Positions 22,637 through 35,405 are shown, counted from the stretch's first letter. The stretch: DNA of 64,000 bases from Loripinus fragilis (GCA_964019695.1 OZ026521.1:35472774-35536773), one strand, 5' to 3'. Notes: a model not told the origin generated them from the letters alone. Translations and numbers: made by a program.

Positions 22637-23150
22637 GGATCCAGAGGGGCAGGGGGTCCGATCACCCACCCCCCCCCCTGAAAAATCACAAAAATTTAGG
22701 GTTTCTAAGCAATACTGATCCGGATCCCCTGAACAATCACAAAGCGACCAAGCCAGCATTCGATGTTGAGCCATGATCAGCCCGCCAACGAAACGCCATT
22801 TCACTGGCGTTTCACTGGCTGGCCGATAGGGAGCGCAGTGGCTCAGTGGTAGAGTGCTTGACTTGAGACCGAAGGGCCGCGGGTTCGAGCCTCACCGGCG
22901 TCACTGCGTTGTGGTCCTTGAGCAAGACACATTTATCCTAGCTTAGTACTGGTTCAACCCAGGAAGACCGTCCCGCATAACTGAAAGATTGTTGAGTGGA
23001 CGTAAAGAATCAAATCAAACAAAAAACAAAACTGGCTGGCCGATGATGGTCCGCTTATAGTGGTACATTGTATTTTGATCCTCCCTCCCCTAATAAAAAA
23101 AACGTTGTCAAAGTTGGACCCCGAATGGCATTACTTTCTGGATCCGCACA
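22637..23150. mobile_element. Short TIR element with GCGGATC ends (copy 2, SINE inside)
   Basis: Matches 14038-14311 but is longer because a SINE (22828-23030) inserted in it. The ends carry gcggatccagagg and ctggatccgc. Confidence 0.6.
22828..23030 (+). mobile_element. tRNA-derived SINE with 14-bp target duplication
   Basis: Begins with a tRNA-like head: A box around tggctcagtggt and B box gggttcgagcc (22881-22891). A core follows with tccttgagcaagacaca, a motif common in metazoan SINE bodies, and then an A-rich tail (aaatcaaacaaaaaac). ACTGGCTGGCCGAT flanks it exactly (22814-22827 and 23031-23044). Copy 1 (about 14192-14206) has the single-copy site. Boundaries are therefore secure to the base. 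Confidence 0.88.
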
Positions 23151-23564
23151 TGGTTTTACTTAAAAGAGTCGTATTTTCGAAAAGATATGCATTAGCGTCT
23201 TTTCAATTAGAACACTCGTTACTTTAGGATGCAGAAGGCTTCGTCTAGATTTTAGCTGAACAATTTTCCTTGAGATGGGTTCCCTTGTCGGTAGGCATAA
23301 CATGAGATCTTTGGCTTCATCGTATTGAAGCCGGGGAACTACGACGGCTAACCCCTTCTCTGTGAATGAACTTTGGGGGAACGGCTGAATTGGAACAGGC
23401 AGAACTTGTATATCCGTAACTGAATGAATTGTAACAACACATGTTCACGATGCTCGTATATGTAAATTCGAAATATAATTAGTCCGACATGTTATTGATT
23501 TAGATGATCAGAAGAAAAAATGCAAATTTGAGGGGAATATGACTGGCGCATAGAAATTATCTGG

Positions 23565-24060
23565 GCCTCAACGCGAGAAGATCTGTCTTCGGGGTTTCCG
23601 ACCATGCAAGACTCAAACCAACCTGCTCAGTTATAGAGAGTAGCTAGAGAGCCGAAATTATGCGTGTTGCAAGTTTATCAATTATACTTACAAGAGGGCG
23701 AACAGCAAAGGCACTGATCAGACTGTGCGGATGTGTAGGCTGGTCTGCGCCTTCAATCTTCGAATGAAACTACGTCAGGTTTTCTCTCGACACTACACAT
23801 AAGTATGATAACTATCATTATAATAATTGCATTGTTTTTCAATGTTTTCACACCTTAGCTAGGTTGGTCTATGGATGACACGCGCAATGAGCGTTATTGA
23901 TGATTGCATCAATTAATTGAAATCAGAGGTAAGCACAAAGATAAATGAGCCAAAACGAGAAAAAAAAGGAAAAGGCGGAAAGCATACTCGTCCAAAAAAG
24001 TGGCCCGGACTGGCGACAACGGCCTTGTTATCTGAACCAACTATGCTTATTCAGTGTAGA
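23565..24060. repeat. Mixed dispersed repeat fragments
   Basis: 23615-23700 is the reverse complement of 20365-20440 (ctgagca...ctacagagagtagct and the tatcaattatacttacaa stretch). 23870-24035 matches 9630-9830 in reverse. The rest is unassigned. Confidence 0.5.
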
Positions 24061-26285
24061 ACCTAATCGGCACGACTAAGTATTGATTAAAGTATGGATG
24101 CGTTGATTGTTCTGGGCTGCCAGTTGATTGTTCTGGACTGCCCGTGTCTACGATCCAGATTGGCCGTGTGTCGACCTTGTTGTAATGGTAGACCGGGAGC
24201 AGTTGTTGTTTCCTGCGGCGTCTGGTCGGACTATGGTGTCTCTATAATAACATCTTTGTGGGAAATAATGAACTTTCATGATCATCGTCATCACCAAAAT
24301 GATTTGAGTGCTGTCACACATATTGATTAAGGTCTAAGATTAGAAAGAAAGTTTTAGTTCTCACTTTTTTTGCGTGTGTTTAATTTAATTGCAGTTGATA
24401 TTCGGATAATTAGATTCGCTGATTGTTGGTACTCAATCTTGACATTAACCCTGACACAGGCTGTTCGGGATTTTGGACTTTATTTTAACATAATAGAATA
24501 TTGTACAAATGCGCTCAAAGATTCTTTTCAGGCAGAATGAAACCCAGTTATGTTGCTATTACGCACATACAACGCAACATTGAATATTAATAAACTTTGC
24601 ATAGAACCATGCTGGTGGATAGCATATGTTGATTACAATAAGTATGGACTTGTCCATTTTGTATTTAAAGGGATCCGAGTGTCATATAAAATGTATTTCT
24701 TTTATACATGAAGATTGTTTTTATCTTGGCAACTTTGCGGACCCTGATCAAATGCAACCTTATACAACATTTCATCTGGGTCTACACTGTTTGCCAAAGT
24801 ATCGTTCATCAGAATGATAATAAGTTTGTGTACGCAATGATAATATGTCTGTGCACAGAAGGTGTGAATGGGCTTGCTTAACTGTGTCTACCCTGTTCAA
24901 TTTCGAGTAAAGTCTTCAAACGTTAGTGTCCATTATTTGTAAGTGGGGTATTCCACTGATAACAGACTATATAAACTCAGCAGGGTGCTGTAGCTTTGTG
25001 ACGCCCCACTGATTAGCTGATAACATCAGGCTTAAGAGCGTGCCACTAGTCAGCGCAGTATTATCCCCGTCTTTATAAAACAACATTTCATCAGGACCTC
25101 GAAGTTTGACCAACAACCCCTTAAAATACAAAATGGACAATTACATACTTATTGACTCCATATACTTGAAATCCATCAGAATGAAAAGGGTAAACGCTTG
25201 TTTTCTACAAACTTTTTTCAGAATCTTATCCATGTATTATGCCTATGGCATAATAATTTATGGATTCAACCGTATAGACCAGTCCAATGTAATTGTTTTC
25301 ATCCGTGCAAATTGACCACGTGATAACAATTTTGACCTTGTGACTTTTAATTGTGGTTGGCAAAATACTTTCCGCTCAATGCAATGTCCATTGAGCTGAG
25401 CAAACATTTACGTAAGAATAAAGAGACTTAAACGATATTTTAGCTCTAGGTTTTGATTTGGATATGTAGAATAAGTATCGGACATTGATTTACAATATAG
25501 TTAATTTTATTTGTTTTTATTTGTTTTGACGGGCCCTCGCTCCGGTGTTTCGGTCCGATGGCGGCCTTTTCAATCTTCGATATTTTTGTTAAATGGTGAT
25601 AAAATATGTGAAAAACACATCATTTGATAGGTCAATGATGAACCTATAGGAACCAGTCGTTGGAATTATTTTTTTATGAAAGAAATTTGTTTTAAATCGG
25701 TATTAAACATGTGCCGTGTCCGTATCAAATACAGTTAAACAACATTTTACTGCCAACCAGAGTATTTCCCAGCTTTCGGATAAAGACCGTTGTGTTCCGG
25801 ATGATATCAATTTGTGACGTAGTGTTTGGACTCGTCTATAAGTAATGAAACTTCTCTGAGTATCCTGTGATAAAAAGTGCATAAAATAGCAATTTATAAA
25901 AAACGGTGCTAAATAGGATTACACGTTTGTTTAAAGCATCTTGTGTTTTCAAAAGTAAAACTAACAGTTTGCATACTTTTACATTAACACGTTTAAGCCG
26001 ATGGGAATGTCCAAACCTGAATAATTGGACCGGTCCATTTCTGTTTTAAAGGTTGTTGGGTGGTATTTTCACTTTTTCATCAAACTTGAATAGAACATTC
26101 TTAAGTAAACAGTGGCGACCCTGATCAGGCGCCGAGTTCTGCAGCGTCTACTAAATTTGCATATGTCCCACAAAAAGGACGCTAGTCTTATAATAAAATC
26201 GAAATATTAAGACATCGTACTAAAATCCATTACCATTTATTTCATAAGTACTAGTATTTAGTATATGTAGACCTTATTACTTACA
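24061..26285. other. Long intron stretch with little structure
   Basis: I see only one small foldback (24727-24799, ccctgatcaaatgc / ttcatctgggtc). No gene, splice pair or repeat family is otherwise recognised. Confidence 0.4.
24727..24799. repeat. Short foldback repeat, GACCCTGAT family
   Basis: ggaccctgatcaaatgc pairs with the inverse of catttcatctgggtctac. Related hairpins are at 22087-22146, 27929-27993, 49251-49311, 53847-53935, 54322-54388 and 54733-54799. Confidence 0.55.
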
Positions 26286-26530
26286 AATTGAGCCGTGACA
26301 CGTGATTTCCAACAATGTGGCATTTTGACAAGTGGAGACACAGACGAGCCTGTGCAGCCTCTTTTTAAACTTAGAAATTCCAAATGATGTTCGGTCAGTA
26401 GCTTTATATTCACAGAATAACCAAGCGACCAGCAAAGGCTCCGATTAGTCTGTGCGTATGCGCAGGCTGATCTTAGCCTTTGCTGGTCGCACATACCACA
26501 TGGTAGGACATCTCATGTCACGGCTCAATT
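26286..26530 (+). mobile_element. Family-A foldback MITE, copy 2 (best preserved)
   Basis: Terminal repeats aattgagccgtgacacgtga and, at the right, catgtcacggctcaatt. Immediately inside are ttccaacaatgtggcat and tgctggtcgcacatacca, and in the centre the pair cctgtgcagcc / tgtgcgtatgcgcaggctga. Confidence 0.8.
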
Positions 26531-27928
26531 TATAATATAAATGTACAACTGTCTAAGCAGCGAACGGTGTAATGCTCAGACTAGTATGCGCATAATATTT
26601 ACAATAATGACGAAATTGTCTAGTGACGCTTTAGGTATAGGCTTGAATGGGGTCTTACTGTTTCTCTTTTCTTTCCTTCACATGTCGTCTTTCTTTCATT
26701 CTTTATTTCTTTCAGGATTCACATGTCTTCCTCCCATTTGAATTAGTTATTTCGGGAGAATGAAACATAGTGTTTCCGTGATATAGCAGATCAAGATTTA
26801 TGTTTTACTGATTCAAAAATTACACAAGAAATTAAAAATAATAAATTAAAAATATATATCTGAAATCTTAAAAGTATACCCTAATAAAGATAATAAATTA
26901 ATAAAATATACACAAATCTTGTTTATCAATACAGAGATAAAGGAAGCTTATTAACGTCTTGGCTTGTACCCACGGACGTGGACTTTGAAAATTTTCAAGC
27001 TGACTGTGACTTCCTTATATATTTCGAAATAGGGAAGAAATTTATAAAATACTTATTTTGTAAATAATTATGTCAAAGTAAACCATATAATTTTCACTCT
27101 GTGGTGATAACTTATAAAAGTTTGTCCGAAAATGCTTTCATTGTCAAATTTGAAGATTAAAAATAGCTTTTTAAGCAATCTTGACAGATAAGTCGCAAAA
27201 TGCATTCAAATTTGGCAGCAATGCGGTAAAGGATCATTGACGGTTTGGGCCCTATACGCCTATTTTTCTGATTCCAAGAACGCTGCTTTGAGCTTCTGGT
27301 GTGGTGCATGTATAGTATTAGTTCAATAGGTGAATCTTATGGCAAGAGCCAGCTAGCAAAATATTTTCAAAATTCCTACGCACTCGAGAGTTATGGCGGG
27401 TAGAAAGGGGAGGGGGTCTGAAATTTCATGAAAATAAAAAGTGCTTAAAAAAGTGATTTCTGCACGTTTTATTGAATTATTTGATAGGCATAGTGATATC
27501 TATTGAACATACCATATGCAGAGTATTAACGAATCACGATAATTGATGAAATTGATTTAAAAACAAAATATGTTTTGTAATAGAATGACTTTGGGGAGAT
27601 AATTTAGAAGTTACCTGTACATTTTTGACTACATGTACCGTAAATTATACAAAACTGAAAGCTCAACAAAAGAAATAAATATTTTTGAAGGAATGAAAGT
27701 GTCCAATTTAGCATTGGAAAGTAAAACTGAATCTAACTAGATCCTTTGAATATTACCTTAGCTTTGTTTAAAGGGCATAGCATGTTAAATGTATTTAAAG
27801 TGTCCGAATATTTATGGTATACATATACATGTATCCCTATATGAGACAATATATTGAACACTAAAGTATTTACCTGTTATAACTCTTTGCATGCCAGTGG
27901 ATAATTTTGTCGTCTTCCAATAGCCTTT
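26531..27928. other. Intron stretch without recognised features
   Basis: AT-rich (especially 26810-27130), with no repeat family or exon-like segment I can defend. Confidence 0.4.
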
Positions 27929-27993
27929 TGCAAACAGTTTGAACCCAGATGAAGACCAACAGAATGTCGGTCTTGATCTGGATCCAAACTGTT
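27929..27993. repeat. Short hairpin, GACCCTGAT family
   Basis: Left arm caaacagtttgaacccagat, right arm atctggatccaaactgtttg, with gaagacc / ggtctt inside: a compact hairpin of about 65 nt. Confidence 0.7.
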
Positions 27994-28344
27994 TGACACT
28001 CCAATTGTGGTCCCGAGTTGTTTATTTTTTAAAAACTTAATTTTGAAGAAAGTCAGCAGACGAAAATAAAAACATGAACAATTCCCTAGCATGCAATTAG
28101 ATTAGTACAGGACGTTTGCAAAAGTTTGTGTCATTTAATAACAGTGAGATTTTTTCTGATGAAAAATGCATAAAACCTTGCTAATTCTACTTTTAATCTT
28201 AAAGTAATTTATATAAAACTAGCACAGAATATAAAACAATTTAGGAGGTTGGTTCTCGAGAGCTTCATTACTGTCATTAATTTCTTATTTGGCAGAAAAG
28301 GCATTTTATGGGCTTAGACCCTGGGTTTTTGGGCTGCTGAACAT

Positions 28345-28445
28345 CTCCCCCCCCCCCGTGTGCCAGCAAGCCACTTCCATACAATGTGTAAAATATGGTA
28401 ACACATATACATGCAAAAGCTTTTGCTGGCACATGGGGAGGAATG
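28345..28445 (-). mobile_element. C-run hairpin element, uninterrupted copy
   Basis: A C run then gtgtgccagcaagc on the left, and gcttttgctggcacatgggg on the right. Read in reverse it aligns with both flanks of the MITE at 4232-4484 and so shows the state before that insertion. Confidence 0.7.
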
Positions 28446-28559
28446 ATGTTTTACAAAATGTTTTCGGATTTCTATATATTCTAATGTAAACTGATTGTTC
28501 TACCCAAAATTTTACATCTTTAAAGCATTTGATATCAAAAGTGGATTTCACAGCCATAA

Positions 28560-29690
28560 AGTACTCAGGTCAGGGTAGCTTCACGGTGAAGAAAGGGATG
28601 ATTGACAAACTTTTATTTTTACTGAAAACCATAGGCATTTACCCATAGCAAGTGTCAATGATCCTTTTGAATCGCCAAAGAAAGACATTTCCCAATAAGT
28701 TATTTTATTAATCTTTACACCACATTTTAGAGCGCAGATTAAATATTAATCATATAACTTATAAAAAAGTGTCGTATCAAAAGAAATATGTTTAATATCA
28801 CGTTTTAGGCTATATCATTTTGCCATTCAATCCTATACAAAATTCGGTGTGAGTTATACAGGTAAATGCTCGGGTACGTCCGTAGAATGCTATCGGTAAT
28901 TTCCGCCGGTTTGAAGGAAAAAGTTCCCTATGAGTGTTTTTGATTGCCATATATCGCCAGTCGGGCAACAAATGACAATAATAAAACTCTGTTTCTACCG
29001 TTTTTGATCTACGTTTGCGATGGTATTAATGTTATTGATTTCCGCCTACACGGTGTGACTAAGCAGCGTCGCTTAGATCTTATTGTATATGGATTTGCTA
29101 TGGATGGTGCGGTTTTGTTGCAAAACAGAAAATTTCTCCTAATCTTCTGAATTTTGATCTCAAAGTATTCCTCTCGTTCTAACTAAATATACTAGTATCC
29201 ACACTCTTTGTTATTGACCACTAATAACGAAGTTATATGGAGAATAAAGTGGCCAGGCCATGGAAGCATACATGTACCCGCTTTTATAAAAATAGCGTCT
29301 CCTCGCGTAAATGAACTGTACGTTCATCAAAGTTGTGCATGTGATCATAGAAATTATCGCAGGGTGATAGTCGAAATTACCGCCCGCCGGCCTATGGAGG
29401 TTTTACATGGCAAATTTATGTGAGGTATAATATAGAAAGTATCTGCTTCAAAATTCAAATCATTTTGTTTATCGTAAGTCTTATATGAAACTATTTCATT
29501 AGCTATGAACAAGTCCAAGTTCAAAGGGGTATTCAGTATCAAAAGAATTTGCTTTATTAATTATGTAACTGAATATCCGACTTCTTTGCAATGAAAGTAC
29601 CATCACAATTTAAAAATGAGCTTTGTCAACGTGTAATTTGTTCATTGTGTAGCCATTTCGAAACCAATAGTGGAATATATACTTTGTAAT
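28560..29690. other. Intron stretch without recognised features
   Basis: No repeat or gene recognised. It lies immediately upstream of the exon at 29711. Confidence 0.4.
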
Positions 29691-29710
29691 TGTGATTGTT
29701 GCTGTTGTAG

Positions 29711-29812
29711 GTCTTGGGAAAAGGAGCAAATAGCTTTAATGAAGAGGACATATTTGAAAATTACGGAGCATATTCCCCTCAGTCTAATCGCGTCATTAAT
29801 ATTTCTTCCAAG
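29711..29812 (+). CDS. Internal exon of MYND gene (34 codons)
   Basis: A 102-nt exon with acceptor ttgctgttgtag and a strong donor AAG|gtaagc, phase 0 at both ends. It encodes VLGKGANSFNEED and continues through IFENYGAYSPQS to NVISSK-like residues (actual end NISSK). It has no ATG-initiated ORF of useful length and so would be missed by a simple ORF search. The splice sites on both sides, the phase and the protein-like composition make it a good exon. It is separated from the neighbouring exons by 21.2 kb and 10.2 kb of repeat-filled intron. No known domain is evident in it. Confidence 0.75.
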
Positions 29813-29829
29813 GTAAGCCCCGACAACTG

Positions 29830-31030
29830 ATTGACTAAAAAGCACAATATTGATTTGTTTAAATCATACCACAATCAAATCTACATTACAAAAGTCCTTC
29901 GCCACCAATCAAAATTTAACCATTCTTTGCAAGAATGCTATTAGGTTGTCTCTCAACAAACACGTTTGTGAGTCTGTTCAGAAAATACTACAATCACACA
30001 CTGCAGGCAAACCTACGGCACCGTGAGTAAGAGCCACAGAACAAGACGTTGAGAAAATGATTAAACTGATCTGTCAAGTAACATCATCACCAGGGTTGTT
30101 TCATCTGAAACTGGTGATCTGAACTTGTGACATTTCGGGTGTAATGGTAGTTATGTGACTGTTTTACAGCAAAATCCTTTAAGGGTTGATTTTCCCTTAT
30201 ATACTAGCAAAAAGTTCTCACTGGCCACTTGCATATTATTAATTTTCTTCACAACGTAGAATGATACGACTACCCTTTTGAATCCCGAAATAGCAAGACG
30301 TGTTCTGTACCCTTTGCAGTGAAGATATCGACAAAATGTTCAACGGTACATGCAGGATGCCAATTTGAATAGTGGTACCCCATTTTCAAAATTCGCTTTT
30401 GGCACAATTTGTGAGTCACGACTTTTTGAAATAACCCCTTTTCACACGCAAAATGTTAAATGTTTTCATTTCAAAAGTCAAACTCCTAGTGAACACTAAT
30501 GTGCTGAAATGAACACTCCATCTGCATAAGACTCGTTGCTATTGACAAAAGTGTCAAAAATACCCCACCATCCAATGCAAATTCTTGTGAATTTTGAAAT
30601 TGAGGGTACGTGTATTCGGCAAAGCCTCCCGGATACAATTTTATGAATTTTGCTTAGCCGTTTTTTTGTGTCGTTCACTGATAGATTGGCCTAAACGGGA
30701 ATATAAATGAAATTGATATAGTATTTAGAGCTTTTTAGAAAAACGGTAAAAACACACGTGGCCGGTTAGAACTTTTGACTAGTATATAAGCCACCAAGAG
30801 GCGTTACCTAGTTCACTGATATACCTTGTACAAAAAACTTTAAGCAAATTCCCTGAATCAATGATCAAAATTTAATATATATATTTTTTTTGTGGAAAAG
30901 TTCAATACTTGCCATCATTACAAAAACCAATATGAGATTAACCGCAAAAACTTGCAGCAGCCAAAAGAGCTTGTCTTGTCTCTGTCTCTGCAAACCTCAA
31001 TCAGGTCAATGTTTTTGGCATTTCCAGATC
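29830..31030. other. Intron stretch without recognised features
   Basis: No exon-like segment or assignable repeat. Confidence 0.4.
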
Positions 31031-31035
31031 ATATA

Positions 31036-31276
31036 TATTTGAGCCGCGACATGTGATTTCCAGCAATGTGGCATTTGACAAGTGTAGACTCAGAGGAGCC
31101 TGTGTAGCCCTTTTAAGGCTTAGGAGTTCAAAATGATGTTCGGTCAGTACCTTAACACTCATAGAAATTTCGTGTGACTAGCAAAGACTCTGATTAAACT
31201 GCACATATGCATAGGCTGATCAGAGGCTTTGCTGGGCGCACATACCCCATTGTTGGAAATCTCATGTCGCAGCTGA
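31036..31276 (+). mobile_element. Family-A foldback MITE, copy 3
   Basis: Ends tttgagccgcgacatgtga and catgtcgcagctg. It has the same internal order as the copy at 26286. Confidence 0.75.
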
Positions 31277-31464
31277 TTTGTCGTTTTCATATTTTTGGTG
31301 TAGAGATCAAATTTTTGGAAAGGGCGTGGTCGATGGTTGGGTTCTTTCAAATATTCCTCAGCTTGACACAGATGAAAGGACCTTGTACTGGCATAAGATG
31401 CTAGTGATTACAACACCTCCCAAGTATAATGTTTATAATTTGTTTATCTATATGCAAATTAGTA

Positions 31465-31605
31465 TATCACATTGTTAAACTGAAAACAAACTAATTTTGT
31501 TTAGGTGGCTCTATAAGTCAATGATTTATGTGTTGTTTACCTATCACATTGGTAAACTAAAATAAATTATCTTTGTTTAGGTGGCTCTATAAGTTAATGA
31601 TTAAA
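31465..31605. repeat. Two tandem copies of an about 75-bp unit
   Basis: tatcacattgttaaact ... gtttaggtggctctataagt occurs twice in direct succession. Confidence 0.7.
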
Positions 31606-32394
31606 GGTATATTATTTGCCAGTTAAAATGATAACTTTTATTTGATCCAAATAATAAGTGAACCATAAAATATTATTATCATTTAAAATTGCAAGTAGTA
31701 ATAGAAGCTTCTCGATAAAACAAATAGACGTTCGTTCATTACTGGAACAGACACATTTTGACAAAGGCCTAATAGGATACACAAATGTTGATATTTTACA
31801 GACATAATTGGCCTTTAAATTTCAACGCTTTTCTGTCTTTTTTATGATGGTAACTGAGTTTAGGTAATCCAAACTTGCTGCAGAAAATGATGGCATCCAA
31901 TTGTATTAGAAAAGTAAAACAAGTAGTACCAGTGGACTCACATTGATTTATCAATGGTTGACTTACTGACCAGTTCACCTACACACAATCCAATCAAACA
32001 ACTTTTACTGATATAGCTAAATACATATCACTAAGAAGAAAGAACCAATAGTACTGTATTGATTTTGATGTACAGTTAACCTGTTAAAAACGGCCGCTCT
32101 CCAAAAGATCAACAATTGGGCTTCAAGGCCAATTATTGCTAAATGAAGCCCAAAAGCTTTGCAGAATGCAATACTTTTGACCTTTATTCAAGCTCAAAAT
32201 TATTGCAGAATGCTGCATTCTTCAATACTTTGACCTTCATTTATCTACCATAGGTCATTAAGATCTTTGTTTTATCTATTTTGAATGGTCGTTTTAGACA
32301 AGTTTTAATGGGAAGAAGCAGCTAGTTGCGTTGTTGGAGTCTCCTTGTTGTTGTGTTGCCTTACCTCATGGTGCCATGGGTTGGTCTGCAATTT

Positions 32395-32700
32395 GTGATT
32401 GTGCAATTTCCTGATTATACTTTTGCGGGCAAAATATTTGCGACCATGTTGCTGCATTCATAATTCTCTTTAATTTGATATGCAATATGACTGTGTTCTT
32501 ATAAAGTTGAACTTTGACCTTTTGACCCCAACCCCAGGGTCACGGTGGGGCGGTCTGCAGGCAAAATATTTGTGACCATGTTGCTGCATTCGTGATTCCT
32601 TTATAGGAAGGGGGGGTGTCTGTGGGCAAAATATTTAATACCACGTTGCTACATTTCTTGATCCCATTTAATTAAATATGCACGTAACCATGTTCTGAAA
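32395..32700. repeat. Short tandem array, GCAAAATATTTG units
   Basis: gggcaaaatatttgcgacc (32425), ggcaaaatatttgtgacc (32559) and gggcaaaatatttaatacc (32624), each followed by atgttgctgcattc-like sequence and a gaactttgacc half. It resembles the internal array of the element at 11236. Confidence 0.6.
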
Positions 32701-32784
32701 AAAGCAAATTTTGTCTCCCCTACAAGATTCCTTTAATATTTTAATTTAGACCAACTGGTTCAGTAGTAGATTTTTTTTAAAGAC

Positions 32785-33670
32785 ATTTCTCACCTTGAGC
32801 TCTGGGAGCCCCTTTGATCAGTGAAGTGAAACCATTTGTGAAATTTAGATAGAGTGCATCATGAGGAACTATTCTGTTAAATTATTTTGAATTTGGACCA
32901 TTTGTTCAGGAGATGTGTTTAAGAGATTTCTTATCTAGAGCTCTGGCAGCCCCTTTGTTCATTAGAGCAGAATCATTTATACACTTTTGGTAGAAGGCAT
33001 CATACGAAACAATTCAGTGAAATTATTTTGAATTTGGACCAGTGGTTGCATTTGCGAAAAAAATCATTTATTTGTATGTCATATGGGTCAAGCTAAGCAA
33101 TCTTTCACTATAGCATTTCCCTTATCAATAAGTTAAAGAGTGTGTTTTTGGTCTTCAAAAGAGCTGTCTCATTTGATAGGTCCATTTAAGTACCCACAAC
33201 ATATGTTTTGGTTGAGAAATAACAAGAAATGCCTCTTAAAGTTAGATTTTTTCTAGAGCTCTGGCAGCCCTTTTTTCAGCAGAGCGTAATCATTTGTGCA
33301 ATTTTGTTAGAGGGTATTATGAGAAACAATTCTGTGAAATTATTTTGAATTGGGGTCAGTGGTTCAGGAGGAGATGTCTTTAAAATATTTCTAATCTGGT
33401 GCTCTGGCAGCCTCTTGCTCAGTGGAGCAGAATCATTAATGAAATTATGAAAGAGGGCATCATGGAGAACATTCATGTAAAGTCATATGAAATTTGGACC
33501 AGTGGTTTAGAAGGAGATGTCGTATAAAGACAATTCTTATCTAGAGCTCCGGTAGCCCCTTTGTTCAGTCGACCAGAACAATTTGTGCCATTTTGGTAGA
33601 ATGCATCATGGGGAACAATTCTGTGAAAATTATTTTGAATTTGGGTAAGTGGTTCAGGAGGAGATTCCAT
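32785..33670. repeat. Tandem array of about 150-bp units, left part
   Basis: Units contain gagctctggcagcccc, ttgttcagcagagc, tagagggcatcatg, aattattttgaatttgg and ggttcaggaggagatgt. About five to six units are present before a 1.7-kb element interrupts the array. Single inverted units recur at about 37810-37950 and 38900-39110. Confidence 0.75.
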
Positions 33671-33679
33671 TTAAAGGTA

Positions 33680-35405
33680 TTTTAGCTCACCTGAGCTGAA
33701 GGCTCCGAGATGAGCTATTATTATACCAGTGACTCCGTAATACGTCCATCCGTCCATCATCCTTCTTCTGTCTGTCCATCCGTCAACATTTTCAAACATC
33801 TTCTCCTCTGAAACCACTAGGCCAATCGAACCCAAATTTCATATGGAGACTCCTTACGATAGGAGAATGAAAGTTTGTTAAAATAATTCAGGTCATATGA
33901 CCAAGATGGCCGCCATGCCCATATATGGTAAAAACCATCAAAAAATCTTCTTCTCCAGAACCAGAAGGCCGATTACCATGGGACTTGGTATGTAGCATTG
34001 AGGATGTAGGACCTACCAAGTTTGTTCAAGTGATGATCCCAGGTTGACCTTGACCTACTTAACTTCAAGGTCAAACTTGCTACCTAATGCATTTTAATGA
34101 TGATTTTTTTTGAAAAGTTGATTTTTTTTAAAACTATTGAAGCCAAAGGCACTATTCTCACTCGATATGTTTGATTTGATGTGATAATGGCTATAAATAA
34201 GTTCCAAAAACAACGTTGACCTTTGACATTTCAGCCAAGCCGCTCATATTGGAGTCCCATCAATATATTAAAACATAGTTTTCTCAGAAGCCAATGGGCC
34301 AATTGAACTCAATTTTCAAATGAAGACTTCTTACAATAAGTTCGCGAGGATTTTTATAAACTCTTTTGGTCACAAGGCCAAGATGGCTGACATGCCCATA
34401 TATGGTGAAAACCATTTAAAAATCTTCTTCTCCAGAACCAAACGGCTGATGACCTTGGGACTTGGTATGTAACATCTTGGATGTTGGGCCTACCAAGTCT
34501 GTTCAAATGATGATCCTATGTTGACCTTGACCTACTTAACATCAAGGTCAAATTTGCTTCTAAAAGCATTTTAATTGGATTTTGTTTCGAAAGTTGATTT
34601 TTTAATACTGTTGAAGCCAAAATTATTATTCTCCTTTGATACGTTAAGAGGCAATGGCTATAAATAAGTTATAAAGGTCAAGGTTGACTATTGACCTTTC
34701 AGCCAAGGTCCCTCATATTGGAGACCCATCAATATATCAAAACATAGTTTTTTCAGAAACCACTTGGCCAGTTTAGCTCAAATTTCATATAGGACTCCCT
34801 AAGTTGAGGGAAGTAACTTTCAGCCAAGGTTAATGGTCACATAACCAGGATGGCGGCCATGCCCATATAAGATAAAAACCTTTTAAATATCCTATACTCT
34901 GGGACCAATAAGTCAATGGCCTTGGGACTTGGTATGTAGCATTGGGGAAGTGGGCCCTACCAGGTTTGCACAACTGATGAATCTGGGTTGACCTTGATCT
35001 TTTGTTATGACAAACTAATGCATTTACATTGGGAAAATCTTGAAATGTTCATTTGTTTATAACTGTTTAAGCAGAACTACTTGCGAAAAATGTTGAACCT
35101 ACTGAGACACTGGTTTTATATAACCACCAAAGGCCAAGCTGACCTTTTCCTTTCAACAAAAGGCTACTCATATTGGACTGCCTTATACGCATCTCAGCAT
35201 CTTTTTCTCAGAATTCACCGGGCTGAACCCAAATTTACTATGGAGTATTCAGTAGATAAAGCAATATAAATATGATATTTTAGGTCACTTGATCTAAATG
35301 GCCACTACCCTTATATGGTAAAACAAAATATGTTTGAATGATAAGCCTAAGTTGACCTTGACCTATTTTAACATTATTAAGGAGATCAGGTGAGCGCTTT
35401 CCTCT
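33680..35405 (+). mobile_element. TAGCTCACC-ended element with four 470-bp units, copy 1
   Basis: The left end is tagctcacctgagctgaagg, followed by a GTCC/CATCC-rich tract (33735-33790). The right end is gagatcaggtgagcg followed by ctctag. The interior has four units of about 470 bp, each with cccatatatggtaaaaacc, gggacttggtatgtagcat, gttgaccttgacc and ctcatattggagtcccatc. It sits inside the array 32785-36215. There is no transposase frame. Confidence 0.7.

Larger units (their letters stand above)
18327..23533 (+). repeat. Tandem unit, copy 2, with four insertions
   Basis: The second head-to-tail copy of the 1.75-kb unit. Segment matches to copy 1 include 18327-18653, 19750-20010, 20365-20567, 22386-22827, 23045-23226 and 23229-23533. 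The gaps between these matches are insertions, annotated separately. Subtracting them gives about 1.73 kb, close to copy 1. Confidence 0.72.

Noticed and set aside
22828..22900. tRNA gene on the + strand
   Set aside because: It is the head of a SINE with target duplications, not a free-standing tRNA.
28289..28557. Overlapping + and - frames across the C-run hairpin
   Set aside because: They arise from the symmetry of the hairpin element, and neither has a domain or splice support.
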